DNA of 64,000 bases, taken from positions 1 to 64,000 of the forward strand of contig JAGGXR010000034.1 of assembly GCA_021162935.1 (NCBI GenBank). The letters run 5' to 3'. This document shows positions 25,721 through 37,299 of this stretch, piece by piece; the first letter of the stretch is position 1, and each line of letters opens with the position of its first letter. Below the pieces are notes generated by a model. That model did no database searches, was not told the origin of the DNA, and worked only from the letters and a program-made list of their open reading frames with translations. Source of the stretch: Deltaproteobacteria bacterium (lineage in GTDB: Bacteria > Myxococcota_A > Polyangia > HGW-17 > SLPX01). The translations under genes and the position numbers were made by a program.

Positions 25721-28700
25721 TGAGATCCTGGAGAGTCGTTGAAAAGAGACCTCGACCGTCCGTTGTCTCGGCGACCGTTTGGCCGGCTGGGTTGGGAACT
25801 GTCGTGCTGGCAGTCTTGGCCACGTCGGTTGTGGTTGGCCCCTGTCAGGTTCATGCCAGGCCTGGCCCGCGCAGCCACGGCGACCATTGGCGGGTGCGTT
25901 CCATCGTGAAGCTGGAGGGGGCGTGTCTGGCCCGGTATCGCGCGGGTCTTTCTGGGTATGGATGGCCCGAGCGCCGGCTCAGGAGTCTGGATGGAAAGCC
26001 AGGGAATTTGGTGTCGCCTCCTGGTCGCGCCGGAATGCGACCAGTGGGACGCCTTGACCCGGACGGCCCGAACAGCCGGCGCTATCTTGCCTTGTTGGAC
26101 AAACGTCGGTCCGCGTTCGTGGCGGAACTCCATCGTGTCCTGCCGGGCGCCAAGGTGGTCTATGAGTTCCGTCTCCTCTTCAACGGCGTGGTGGTCGAGA
26201 CGGAGGCCCATCGACATGGCGTGCTTCGGGCGCTGCCGTTCGTCGAGTGGGTGTCGAGTACGGATCGGATCCAGTATCGACCCACCCTCGATCGGTCTGT
26301 CCCCATGATCGGTGCGCCCGACTACTGGGATGCCACCGGCGGTCAGGCCGAGGCAGGAGTCGGGATCAAGGTGGCGGTGATCGACTCGGGGATCGATATG
26401 AACAATCCATTCTTCGATCCATCGGAGTTCTACTTTCCTCTTGGGTACCCCATGGGGGCCACCACCGTGACCACGGAAAAGGTCATTGCATCACGGGTCT
26501 ACCTGAGGCCTGACGACCCAGTGGACACGTCGAAGGATGAGCCGATTCCCATCGACCACTGGGGCCACGGATCGCACTGCGCCGGAATCATCGGCGGTGT
26601 GGCGGGGACCGTGTTCGACCTGGGAGGAACGCAGTCGCGGGTCAGTGGCGTCGCGCCTGGCTGTTGGCTCATGGCCTACAAGGTGTTCTACACGTCCCTG
26701 TCGGGTCAGCCAGGCGCCGCATCGCCCGAACTCATGGCCGCGTTCGAAGACGCGGTGGCGGACGGGGCGGACGTGATCAGTAATTCTTGGGGCGGCCCCG
26801 ACGTATTCGGTAGCATGGATCCATCGCTCGACGTGTACCGCGCTGCGGTGGAGGCAGGCTGCGTGGTCGTGTTCGCGGCGGGAAACGACGGCCCCGGCGA
26901 GGGGAGCACATCGTCACCAGGCATGGACCCACTGTTCATCACGGTCGGGGCCACGTTTACGGGCCGGCTGTTCACGAATTACCTGGAGGTCACTGGGCCT
27001 GTGCCCGTTCCCTCGACGTATCGAGTGACCTCCATGGTGGTGGGAAACATCAGCGCGAGCTGGCATCGAGACGTTGGGCCCGCGCCATTGCGTTCGTCTC
27101 ATTTGGTCGACGGTGGCTCGAACGAGGATGGGTGCCAGGCCTTTTCCGCTGGGGCGTTCGACGGTGCCATTGGATTGGTTCTCCGTGGCAACTGTTCGTT
27201 CACGGACAAGGCGACTCATCTGGCGGACGCAGGAGCCATTGCCGCGGTGATCCAGGACAACAAACCGGGAGAGGTAGCCTTGGTGATGGAGGGCGACCAG
27301 GTGTCCATCCCCGCTGTCATGGTGACCTACGAAGATGGCAACCGGCTGCGCACCTGGATGGAAGCGCACGCAGCCGCCACGGCCGCCCTTCGGACCGGAC
27401 TGGTGCCCTACGACGTGCCGGATCAGACAGACGCGGTGGTGAGCTTTTCGTCCATGGGACCGACCGCCTGGGCTCATCTCAAGCCTGAAATCGTGGCGCC
27501 GGGAGCCCTCATCCTTTCCGCTGGGGCCGCCGCGGTAGGGCACAGTTCACCTGTCTGGGAACTCAAGTCTGGGACGTCCATGGCGACCCCGCACGTGGCT
27601 GGTGCGGCGGCGTTGGTGGTTCGCGTCCATCCGTCGTGGGGACATCGGGCCATCAAGTCGGCCCTGGTGAACCAGGCCAAACAGAGCGGCATCCACTCAT
27701 GGACCGGGCAGGGCAGAGCGGGTACCCTGGAACTGGGAGGTGGCCGGCTCGACTTGGGTGGCCTGTCCCATGTGACCATGCTCGCGTTTCCCTCGGTGCT
27801 CGATCTCGGTGAAGTGGAAGAGTCTGGGACGTTGGACGCCACGGTGCAACTCCAACTCGTGGATCCGGATCAGGATGGTTCGGCCCTGGTGACCCTGTCC
27901 TGGGACCCTTCGGATGCGGCTCTGCCGTTCGATCCTCCTTCCCAATCAGTGGTTTCCTTCGATGCTTCGGGCCTTGGCGATGTCCATGTCCAGGTTGCCG
28001 TGCCAACCGGGACGCCGTTGGGTGATCATTCCGGATCCCTTGTCATCGTGGGCGACGACGTCGAGTGGGCGCACGTACCCTACCTCCTGCGCGTCACCGC
28101 GCCGGTGGCCTCCAAGGACCTTCTGATCGTGGACATGTCGTTTGCTGCGGACAACAACACGGTGGATCCCGTGAATGTGTACGAGGAGGCGGCCCGGGAT
28201 GCAGAGTTGTCGTATGACGTGGCGCCCACAGGGCAACTCGCCGTCTGTCCCACGCTTGCCGTGTTGATGCGGTATCGGGCGTTGCTCGTGCTCACCGGTG
28301 ACGACCAGTGGGTGCATGGTACCTACAAAGGGCGCGGCACCCTGGACCGGCTGTCCACGTATTTGCTGCGAGGCGGGTCGGTGATTGTGGCTGGTCAGGG
28401 CCCCCTGCGTTCTTCGTCCCATGATCGCTTCACCGCCCTTGTTGGGACGGGGACGAGTAGCGGCATGCCCCTCTATGATGACTCCACCGGCGGTCTTTTG
28501 CATCTCGACGAGTATCGCGTCACGGTCAAGGGTTTGCCTGATCTGGTCACCGCGGACCTGATGCTCGATCCTGGTTCCGGTCTGGGGGACCTGCAGCTCC
28601 TGGGTGAATTGGCTCAGACCGTGTCCGGAGACGTGACGGAGCCATGGCTGGCGGATCCTTGGTCGCGGCCCGTGCTGCGGCTGACTGGGGGCAACTTCGA

Positions 28701-29370
28701 GGGCGCTGGGAACGTCGCGATGGTATACGATCCCTACGCATTCTATGGAGAGGATCGGCTCGCCGAGGCGCATCGGCATCGAGCAGTCGTGCTCGGATTC
28801 GGACTCGAAATCGTGAAGGACCCCACCCCTCTGGCCGACGGCACGCCTGCTCCTGGGAGTCGAGCCGAACTGCTCAGTCGTGCTTTTGCTTGGGCCACGG
28901 ATCGGACGTCGCTGGATGTGATCGTGGAGCAGGATCTGGACGATCCCTTGACCGTCCAGGTGACCTGTCAGGCCGCTGCCACGAACTCGGATCTGGCCAC
29001 CTATGAGTTTGATTTTGGAGACGGCGCGGACGTGGTTTTCGGGGCCGGGGCGCAGGTCCGGCACCGGTACCCACGCTACGGCGCATTCCCCTTGCAGGTG
29101 ATCGCCCGCAGCGATCTTGGGTCGGCTGCCATCGATCGCGAGTCGGTCCTCGTGCAGCCGATGAGCGAACGATCGGACGCTGGTCTGTCCGATGGGGGAC
29201 ACCTACCTGGGTCGGACGGCGGCCCAGATGGAGGACCTGAGGTTGATCCGCCTGGTCCGGGTGGCTGCTCGTGCCACGTGGGGCCATCGTCTCCGGCCCG
29301 GTCTCCCTGGCTTCCCGCGCTGTTCGTCCTGCTCGTCTCGGGCCTGTGGTTTGCGAGACGAAAGCAGTAG
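25720..29370 (+). CDS. Secreted subtilisin-like serine protease with PA, PKD and MYXO-CTERM segments
   Basis: 1216 residues; AGGAG lies at 25706-25710 and a GTG at 25717 is the alternative start. A signal peptide (~1-45) is followed by an inhibitor-I9-like propeptide (VVYEFRLLFNGVVVETEAHR). The S8 catalytic triad is intact: Asp222 (AVIDSGID), His283 (GHGSHCAGI) and Ser620 (SGTSMATPHVAGAAA), with NDGPGEG near the oxyanion Asn. The long gap between His and Ser holds a PA domain (~465-560, GAIGLVLRGNCSFTDKATHL), as in lactocepin- or cucumisin-like enzymes. A PKD-like domain (EFDFGDGADV...) sits near ~1095-1150. The end is GGCSCHV, a hydrophobic helix and ARRKQ, a MYXO-CTERM sorting signal, so the mature protease is likely anchored at the outer surface. 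Confidence 0.9.
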   Translation: MRSWRVVEKRPRPSVVSATVWPAGLGTVVLAVLATSVVVGPCQVHARPGPRSHGDHWRVRSIVKLEGACLARYRAGLSGYGWPERRLRSLDGKPGNLVSPPGRAGMRPVGRLDPDGPNSRRYLALLDKRRSAFVAELHRVLPGAKVVYEFRLLFNGVVVETEAHRHGVLRALPFVEWVSSTDRIQYRPTLDRSVPMIGAPDYWDATGGQAEAGVGIKVAVIDSGIDMNNPFFDPSEFYFPLGYPMGATTVTTEKVIASRVYLRPDDPVDTSKDEPIPIDHWGHGSHCAGIIGGVAGTVFDLGGTQSRVSGVAPGCWLMAYKVFYTSLSGQPGAASPELMAAFEDAVADGADVISNSWGGPDVFGSMDPSLDVYRAAVEAGCVVVFAAGNDGPGEGSTSSPGMDPLFITVGATFTGRLFTNYLEVTGPVPVPSTYRVTSMVVGNISASWHRDVGPAPLRSSHLVDGGSNEDGCQAFSAGAFDGAIGLVLRGNCSFTDKATHLADAGAIAAVIQDNKPGEVALVMEGDQVSIPAVMVTYEDGNRLRTWMEAHAAATAALRTGLVPYDVPDQTDAVVSFSSMGPTAWAHLKPEIVAPGALILSAGAAAVGHSSPVWELKSGTSMATPHVAGAAALVVRVHPSWGHRAIKSALVNQAKQSGIHSWTGQGRAGTLELGGGRLDLGGLSHVTMLAFPSVLDLGEVEESGTLDATVQLQLVDPDQDGSALVTLSWDPSDAALPFDPPSQSVVSFDASGLGDVHVQVAVPTGTPLGDHSGSLVIVGDDVEWAHVPYLLRVTAPVASKDLLIVDMSFAADNNTVDPVNVYEEAARDAELSYDVAPTGQLAVCPTLAVLMRYRALLVLTGDDQWVHGTYKGRGTLDRLSTYLLRGGSVIVAGQGPLRSSSHDRFTALVGTGTSSGMPLYDDSTGGLLHLDEYRVTVKGLPDLVTADLMLDPGSGLGDLQLLGELAQTVSGDVTEPWLADPWSRPVLRLTGGNFEGAGNVAMVYDPYAFYGEDRLAEAHRHRAVVLGFGLEIVKDPTPLADGTPAPGSRAELLSRAFAWATDRTSLDVIVEQDLDDPLTVQVTCQAAATNSDLATYEFDFGDGADVVFGAGAQVRHRYPRYGAFPLQVIARSDLGSAAIDRESVLVQPMSERSDAGLSDGGHLPGSDGGPDGGPEVDPPGPGGCSCHVGPSSPARSPWLPALFVLLVSGLWFARRKQ

Positions 29371-29401
29371 CGGCCGTTTCGGCCGTTCGGTGCCGTTTTT
29401 T
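29371..29401 (+). terminator. Candidate Rho-independent terminator after the protease gene
   Basis: Directly after the stop, CGGCCG-TTT-CGGCCG can form a short hairpin, and an overlapping CGGC-N8-GCCG stem runs straight into TTTTTT (29396-29401). The stems are short but GC-only. Confidence 0.45.
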
Positions 29402-29694
29402 CGCACAGAGTCAGTCATCAAACGCAATCAGGGGATAGATTCCGAGTGCGGATCTTTTGGCCCGACGGAGAAGGGAAGAATTTTTGTTGGGGTGAGACAG
29501 GCACTCGATGGGTGAGTCGAATTCGCGAAGATAAGTGACGACACCCTGAGTAAATTTGAGGAAGAGGTGTCGCATCGAGGTCCGTCATTGTTGCGGAAAT
29601 TGCTGCAGGCATACGTGGACCTGCAAGCGTTTATGGAGAAACCTGCAGAAGTGATCGGGGCGGACGCTGTGGCCCACAATGGGGCCCACCGCAC
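29402..29694. other. Intergenic region with a degraded coding fragment
   Basis: Apart from the fragment at 29516-29707 (listed separately) I see no gene here. The region is more AT-rich than its surroundings. Confidence 0.4.
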
Positions 29695-29707
29695 TCAAGC
29701 AAAATAG
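29516..29707 (+). other. Short protein-like open frame without start codon, probable gene remnant
   Basis: After a stop at 29513 the frame reads 63 codons with a protein-like, amphipathic character (DDTLSKFEEEVSHRGPSLL, RKLLQAYVDLQAFMEK, then PAEVIGADAVAHNGAHRTQAK). There is no ATG before the internal Met of FMEK and no ribosome-binding site. Its stop falls inside the left copy of the direct repeat. It may be the 3' end of a gene whose 5' part was lost. Family not recognised. Confidence 0.25.
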
Positions 29708-29769
29708 ATCATCCGTAGGAAAAACGCCCCATTAGGATAAAGGAAAAATCAGGAAAAAAGACAGGCAGT
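29695..29769 (+). repeat. Left copy of direct repeat flanking the DUF4215-like gene
   Basis: Matches 32907-32990 over its whole length: a left block GCAAAATRGAYCATCCGTAG, a middle block around CCCATTA, and a 24-bp identical right block at 29742-29765 rich in A. The right copy has an extra ~10 bp between the middle and right blocks. Same orientation in both copies; 3212 bp apart. Confidence 0.85.
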
Positions 29770-29815
29770 GGACAACAGGTCCTCTGACGAGGACCCGTCG
29801 CCCGGACGTACGGAG

Positions 29816-32782
<2,967 letters not shown>

Positions 32783-32882
32783 TGCATCCCACTCCTTTCA
32801 AATGCCCGATTGGCTCGGCAGATAGGCAAACACACGAACACACCTTGCGCCCTGGTTCCCTTTTGTATTTTTTGTAAATTTT

Positions 32883-32910
32883 AGAATAGGTCCTTTTGCG
32901 CACTTGTCAA
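32883..32910 (-). promoter_or_regulatory. Sigma70-type promoter for the DUF4215-like gene
   Basis: Read on the minus strand: TTGACA (32905-32910, 6 of 6) - 16 bp - TATTCT (32883-32888, 4 of 6), in an AT-rich stretch. The leader to the ATG at 32782 would be ~95 nt. The -35 box sits at the edge of the right direct repeat, so the repeat lies immediately upstream of the promoter. Confidence 0.6.
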
Positions 32911-32990
32911 AGCAAAATGGACCATCCGTAGGGAAAATATCCCATTATGATTTATGATTATGGAAAAATCAGGAAAAAAGACAGGGAGTT
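32907..32990 (+). repeat. Right copy of direct repeat flanking the DUF4215-like gene
   Basis: Same elements as 29695-29769; the 24-bp identical block is at 32962-32985. Seen from the minus-strand gene this copy is upstream of the promoter and the other copy lies just beyond the gene's stop codon. The left copy keeps TTGAGT where this one has TTGACA, but has no -10 box after it. Confidence 0.85.
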
Positions 32991-33175
32991 GTTTTGAGTG
33001 CGCCTCTGGACAGATTTGCCTTCGTGGAGTATCCCTGCCGCGATCGGTCCGGCAGAATTCTGCATGGCAGGCCTTCTATGGGACGGCTGTGAACGGGGGC
33101 GCCGGGCAAGAGGTTGAGGGGAACAGAACCTCGACGTTTGAACATTTCAGTGGTCGATTCGAGTTGGAGGCATGG

Positions 33176-33706
33176 GTGGTCATGGGATCCAAGGGAGGTG
33201 AGATTGGTCGGACGCAGCGAGATCCCTCCTTGGAGGGGCGACTGGGTGTCGATGGAACGGACGAGGCGGACGAGGCGGCCGGCGCAGGTGGGCTCAGGGA
33301 TGTCCTGTACCTGCACCTGCTCGAGCACTGCATCGAGACGTCGGCGCGTCATGCGCATCGCGCCTGCATGGACCGGCTGCTCGTCGAAGAGGCCGACGAC
33401 CTCGATATCGTGGACGACCAGGATGGACAGGATGCGCGGGACGTGCAGGACGACATGGATCGGCTCGGAGCCGAACTCGAACTGCTCGAAGCTTTCTTGA
33501 AGAGTCACGATTTTCGCGCCTTGCGGGCCGGGGATGCAGACCTGGCCGGTGGTCGCGATGTGTGGGTGGCCATTGGGTACGGGCCAGACGGATCAGCCAC
33601 CTTCGAAAAACTTGCAGGCCCTCCCGATGGCCATGACACGTTCAGCGCAGACGCGGATGAGCGAGGTGGTTCGTCGGAACCACATCTTCCCTGTGAACGG
33701 GAATAG
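33176..33706 (+). CDS. Small acidic helical protein, function unknown
   Basis: 176 residues from a GTG at 33176, chosen because GGAGG lies at 33166-33170 with 5-nt spacing; ATG at 33182 is the alternative. An in-frame start at 32954 would run through the direct repeat and is less likely. The middle is strongly acidic and helical (LRDVLYLHLLEHCIETSARH, DRLLVEEADDLDIVDDQDG, MDRLGAELELLEAFL). The C-terminal part has a compact beta-like motif (GRDVWVAIGYGPDGSATF). No signal peptide, so cytoplasmic. No family recognised; the protein-like composition supports this strand over the opposite-strand frame of similar length. Confidence 0.5.
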   Translation: MVMGSKGGEIGRTQRDPSLEGRLGVDGTDEADEAAGAGGLRDVLYLHLLEHCIETSARHAHRACMDRLLVEEADDLDIVDDQDGQDARDVQDDMDRLGAELELLEAFLKSHDFRALRAGDADLAGGRDVWVAIGYGPDGSATFEKLAGPPDGHDTFSADADERGGSSEPHLPCERE

Positions 33707-33823
33707 TCAGGTCGGTATGGGAGTTTTTTCACGTACGTCGGTTCGTGGCGCTTCGGTGCATCCGGTTTCGAAATTGGTATGTCAGATTTGGAAATCGGTG
33801 CGTCCTGCTTGGAGAGGAGATGA

Positions 33824-34501
33824 TTGGCCAAGATGACGTGTGATGGGACAGGATCGCGGTCAAGGTTCCGTTTGATCGCGTTGCTCGTTACGGTCGCAGG
33901 ATCCGCCTGGGGAGGCGGGTGCCATGGGAAGGCATCAGGACACGATCGTGTGCCTCGTCTGCCAGCGATCAAGGTCGTGGACGGGGCGGGGCTCTTGTTT
34001 ACGTATCGGACGGGCGATTCGTTTCAGACGGTGGACTCGGTGGACAAGGTTCCGGCCTGGGCAAGGGGCCTGGTTCGGGTCATGGACCCGAAGGTACGCA
34101 ACGTGCCGGCTGGGTGGGGTTATGTGGCGGACCTCTGCGGCAAGGCGAAGGATGGCTCCTATCCGTACAGGGCCATGAGGCTGAGTCGGTTCGAGAAGGC
34201 CCAGGCGAGGAGTTGCACCGGAGCGACCACGGCCCCAAAACTCATCGCGTACGTATCGAGCACCTGTCCGGTCTGCGCCCAGGCCGAGGCTTACCTCAAG
34301 CAACGAGGGATTCCGTTCATTGCAAGGGTCGTGGACAAGGATCCATCTGCAGCAGCGGAATTGGCCAAGAAGGCCAAGGCGGCTGGAGTTCCGATCCACG
34401 GAGTGCCCGTGTTCGACATCGCTGGCAGGCTCGTGTCCGGGTTCGATCCGAACGCCATGGCGGCCATGCTGCGTTCCGCTGGCATCACGGCGGGCCGGTG
34501 A
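33824..34501 (+). CDS. Glutaredoxin/thioredoxin-fold lipoprotein with CPVC motif
   Basis: 225 residues from a TTG at 33824 just after GGAGAGGAG; the ATG at 33833 is the alternative. A signal segment ends SAWGGGC (Cys33), a plausible lipobox. Residues ~50-90 resemble the DUF4124-like module seen in many proteobacterial envelope proteins (VDGAGLLFTYRTGDSFQTV, VDKVPAWARG). From ~138 it is a glutaredoxin-like domain: LIAYVSSTCPVCAQAEAYLK with Cys148 and Cys151, then the cis-Pro strand VPIHGVPVFDIAG. The fold and CxxC motif suggest thiol-disulfide exchange in the periplasm, which fits a locus rich in Cys-rich exported proteins, but a direct link is inference. Confidence 0.7.
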   Translation: MAKMTCDGTGSRSRFRLIALLVTVAGSAWGGGCHGKASGHDRVPRLPAIKVVDGAGLLFTYRTGDSFQTVDSVDKVPAWARGLVRVMDPKVRNVPAGWGYVADLCGKAKDGSYPYRAMRLSRFEKAQARSCTGATTAPKLIAYVSSTCPVCAQAEAYLKQRGIPFIARVVDKDPSAAAELAKKAKAAGVPIHGVPVFDIAGRLVSGFDPNAMAAMLRSAGITAGR

Positions 34502-34654
34502 CACCCTTCGTGTCTGCCTCGTGTCCAAGACATCGACGGCGTCTGGTTTCGTGACCGTGCGTTTGCGCGTTCGTCGGGCCGCCTTCTTGACAGGTATGAC
34601 CCAAAGGGGAAAAACAGGGGAACCGGGTTGGTCGAAGGGCCCAGGAGTTGATGG

Positions 34655-36295
34655 ATGCAGGTCGTTTTCGTCATGCTGTTGGCACTGTTGTCCGGAGGGC
34701 CTTTGGGGCCTTCGGGGCATCGGCGTGCTGTCGAAGCTGTCGATTCCAGGACCGGCGCTGCCGGCGATCGGCCTTTGGTTTCGTCGAGCAGAGCGACGAC
34801 GAATCAGGCCGTGCCGTCGATGTCAGCCGGCGCCTGCCACCTCGGTGACCTCCTGGCATCCTTGATGGACCCAGGCAGCAGACGAAAGGTGGCAGACGAT
34901 GTTGAGCAGAGCACGCAGGCCTGTCGGACTGAGATGCTCGAGATGCTCAAAACGGCTGCCATGGGCCCAAAGGAGTACGACGCGGTACGAAGGGTCCTGG
35001 CGAGGGCCGGCGTGGCTATGCCACCTTTTTCCGGTTGGTTTTCGGTCCCCAAGCTCAAGCCCGGCCAGGTGCCCGCCTATCGCCGGGTGGATCTGCTCAA
35101 GGCGCTCGTGGCCATCTCCGAGCCTCGCGGATCGGACATGCGCAAGGCCTATCGGGATGCGTTGAAATGGGCCTTCGTGCTGCGGGGCCTCAGTGCGCAG
35201 CGCTCCACCGCCGTGGCCGAGCCCTTGGTCCGTTTCACCTTTCGACTTGTGGGATTTGCGTTTCGGGTCGAGGTGAACCGAGGTCTGGAGAACCTGGGGG
35301 CCTATGCCGTCCCAGGTCTGCTGGCGCTGGCCTCGCAGCGTCAGGTGGACTGGAAGCGGGACCGTCGCCGCTACCTCACGAGGGCCTTTGCTCGATATAT
35401 CCTCGGCGTCCTGGTGGAGGGGGATCCTGTTTCCGCCCTGGCCTCTGCCGACCATTCCCTCAAGTTGGAGCTGCTGGCTGCATACGGCAGGTACCATGTC
35501 GCCGATGCGGTGCGGTCGCTCATCGTGTACACGAACGAGGAGGACCCGGCGCTGCGTCGTGCGGCTCGCAAGGCGCTCAGTGCGTATTTCGTGGGACCTC
35601 GGCCGCGGGTGCATCGTCGGCGTCTGAAACTGCCCGGCGGGCGGGAAACCACCGATCGGCGTTTGTTGTTCATGACGTATCGACAGCGAGCGGTCTACGA
35701 AATCCGCAAGGAACTCGATCGGCTCACGGGCGGGATCTACGATCGGGACGCCAGGGGCGCAGGCCTGCTGGCCGTGCTGTTTTCCGCACAGAATCGTCAG
35801 CGTGCCGGGCGACGCGATCGGGCCTATGCAAAGGTCGAGGCCCTTTGGGCGGCAGGAAAGAAGAAACAGGCCATCTGGCGACTGGAGCGATTGATCTCCA
35901 AAGGCGTTGGGCCGGTCGTGGGGCGTCGGGCCAGTACGATGTACGCCTCCATGGCCATGGAGGCCCTCGAATCAGGCCGAGTGGATGCATCGATCCGGTA
36001 TCGCCTCGTGTCGGCATTGGTGACCGGAGAACCCCTTGCATCGGCCTTGGCGGACGTGGCCTACCTAGAATCCTTGAAGGATCAGGCAGGAGGTCGACGG
36101 GACGATGCGCTTGCATGGTGTCGCACGTCCCTGCTTTGGAACAGGGACTACGAGGGTTGCTTCCGGGCGGTGGTGGCCTTGTCCGGGGCCAGGTTGGAGA
36201 CGGGACAGGTTCTTTTGGCTCTGGCGGTCGTGTTTGGCCTAGCCCTTCTTTGCCTCTGGGTCTCGGCCTTCCTGCTTCGACGAAGGCGAGGGTGA
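34655..36295 (+). CDS. Exported HEAT-like helical protein with a C-terminal membrane anchor
   Basis: 546 residues; AGGAG at 34643-34647 with 7-nt spacing to the ATG at 34655. Short signal (MQVVFVMLLALLSGG). The body is almost entirely helical and Arg-rich, with HEAT/TPR-like periodicity (LENLGAYAVPGLLALASQRQ, YHVADAVRSLIVYTNEED, ALRRAARKALSAYF). A single hydrophobic helix near the end (GQVLLALAVVFGLALLCLWV) is followed by LLRRRRG, so the bulk should be periplasmic and the tail cytoplasmic. No enzymatic motif. It sits 5 bp upstream of the RluA-type gene, likely in the same transcript. Confidence 0.55.
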   Translation: MQVVFVMLLALLSGGPLGPSGHRRAVEAVDSRTGAAGDRPLVSSSRATTNQAVPSMSAGACHLGDLLASLMDPGSRRKVADDVEQSTQACRTEMLEMLKTAAMGPKEYDAVRRVLARAGVAMPPFSGWFSVPKLKPGQVPAYRRVDLLKALVAISEPRGSDMRKAYRDALKWAFVLRGLSAQRSTAVAEPLVRFTFRLVGFAFRVEVNRGLENLGAYAVPGLLALASQRQVDWKRDRRRYLTRAFARYILGVLVEGDPVSALASADHSLKLELLAAYGRYHVADAVRSLIVYTNEEDPALRRAARKALSAYFVGPRPRVHRRRLKLPGGRETTDRRLLFMTYRQRAVYEIRKELDRLTGGIYDRDARGAGLLAVLFSAQNRQRAGRRDRAYAKVEALWAAGKKKQAIWRLERLISKGVGPVVGRRASTMYASMAMEALESGRVDASIRYRLVSALVTGEPLASALADVAYLESLKDQAGGRRDDALAWCRTSLLWNRDYEGCFRAVVALSGARLETGQVLLALAVVFGLALLCLWVSAFLLRRRRG

Positions 36296-36300
36296 CGCAG

Positions 36301-37275
36301 ATGGCCCGACGGTCGTCGCCAGGACGACTCGACCTGATCGTATCGCGATCCCAGGACGGCCTGCGTCTCCTCGACGTCTTGATCGGCATCGCCAAGTGGC
36401 CTCCGGACGAGGTCGTTGCCATGGTGAAATCAGGTCGTGTCTGGGTCGGGGGAAAGCGGGTTCAAGCTCCTGGGCGTCTGGTGGCATCCGGACAGCGGAT
36501 CGTCATCCAGCCTGCGCCTTCGCGACCGGCGCTCGATGTGGACCTGCGTGGGCGCATCCTCCATCTGGACGAACACGTCGTTGTTTTGGACAAGCCAGCC
36601 GGCATGCCGTCGGTGCCGACTCCTGGCACCGATCAGGGGGTCGTGACCACCGAGTTGGCTAGGACCATGGGTTGGCCCGACCTTCCGATTCCTGTCCATC
36701 GTCTCGACCGAGACACTTCGGGTGTCATGGTTCTGGCCCGGGATCGGAGGACGGCGCGGGTTCTTCAGGACCTTCAGATGGATGGCAGGGTGCGCCGATG
36801 GTACCTGGCCATCACCGTGGGGCGCCCCAAGTCGAACGAGGGGCTGTGGCGTTGGCCCATCAGGCGGGCCCCGAAGCAGACAGGGCGCTTCGAGATCCAC
36901 TCAAAGGGCAAACATGCCGAGACTCGTTTTCGAGTCGAAGGTCCACTTTCCGAGGCGAGCGATGGTTCTTCCGACGCGAGCGATGGTTCGGACCCAGGCC
37001 TTTGGCTCGTCAAGTGTGTGCTCGTGACGGGCAGGACCCACCAGATTCGTCTCCATGCCAGCCAGGCCGGATGCCCGATTTTCGTGGATCGGTGGTACGG
37101 GGGGCCGATGTTCAAACGAGGACCCATCGGGCGTCTTCGGATCGGCGCGGGTTTTCTTCCCGAGCGTATCGGCGGTCTCTATCTCCATTCGACCGGATGG
37201 TCGATTTCGGATGGTCCCATCCGTCTGGACATGGTCCAGCCTCCTGATTGGGAATCATTGTTCGAAAGAAAGTGA
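36301..37275 (+). CDS. RluA-family pseudouridine synthase with S4 domain
   Basis: 324 residues from the ATG at 36301; the open frame extends far upstream but only as a shadow of the preceding gene. An S4 RNA-binding domain covers ~10-70. The catalytic motif HRLDRDTSG is at 133-141, with Asp136 the expected nucleophile that converts uridine to pseudouridine in rRNA or tRNA. The family's RTHQIRLH motif follows near ~248-255. Between them a Ser/Asp-rich insertion contains a direct duplication (EASDGSSDASDGSD, about 36953-36990). The exact RNA target (RluC/RluD-like or other) cannot be told from sequence. Confidence 0.88.
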   Translation: MARRSSPGRLDLIVSRSQDGLRLLDVLIGIAKWPPDEVVAMVKSGRVWVGGKRVQAPGRLVASGQRIVIQPAPSRPALDVDLRGRILHLDEHVVVLDKPAGMPSVPTPGTDQGVVTTELARTMGWPDLPIPVHRLDRDTSGVMVLARDRRTARVLQDLQMDGRVRRWYLAITVGRPKSNEGLWRWPIRRAPKQTGRFEIHSKGKHAETRFRVEGPLSEASDGSSDASDGSDPGLWLVKCVLVTGRTHQIRLHASQAGCPIFVDRWYGGPMFKRGPIGRLRIGAGFLPERIGGLYLHSTGWSISDGPIRLDMVQPPDWESLFERK

Positions 37276-37299
37276 CCGGCAGGTGGGTTCAGGCGGGGG

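Noticed and set aside
35035-36300. Upstream extension of the RluA-type gene
   Set aside because: Runs in a shadow frame of the preceding exported-protein gene; the S4 domain begins right after the ATG at 36301.
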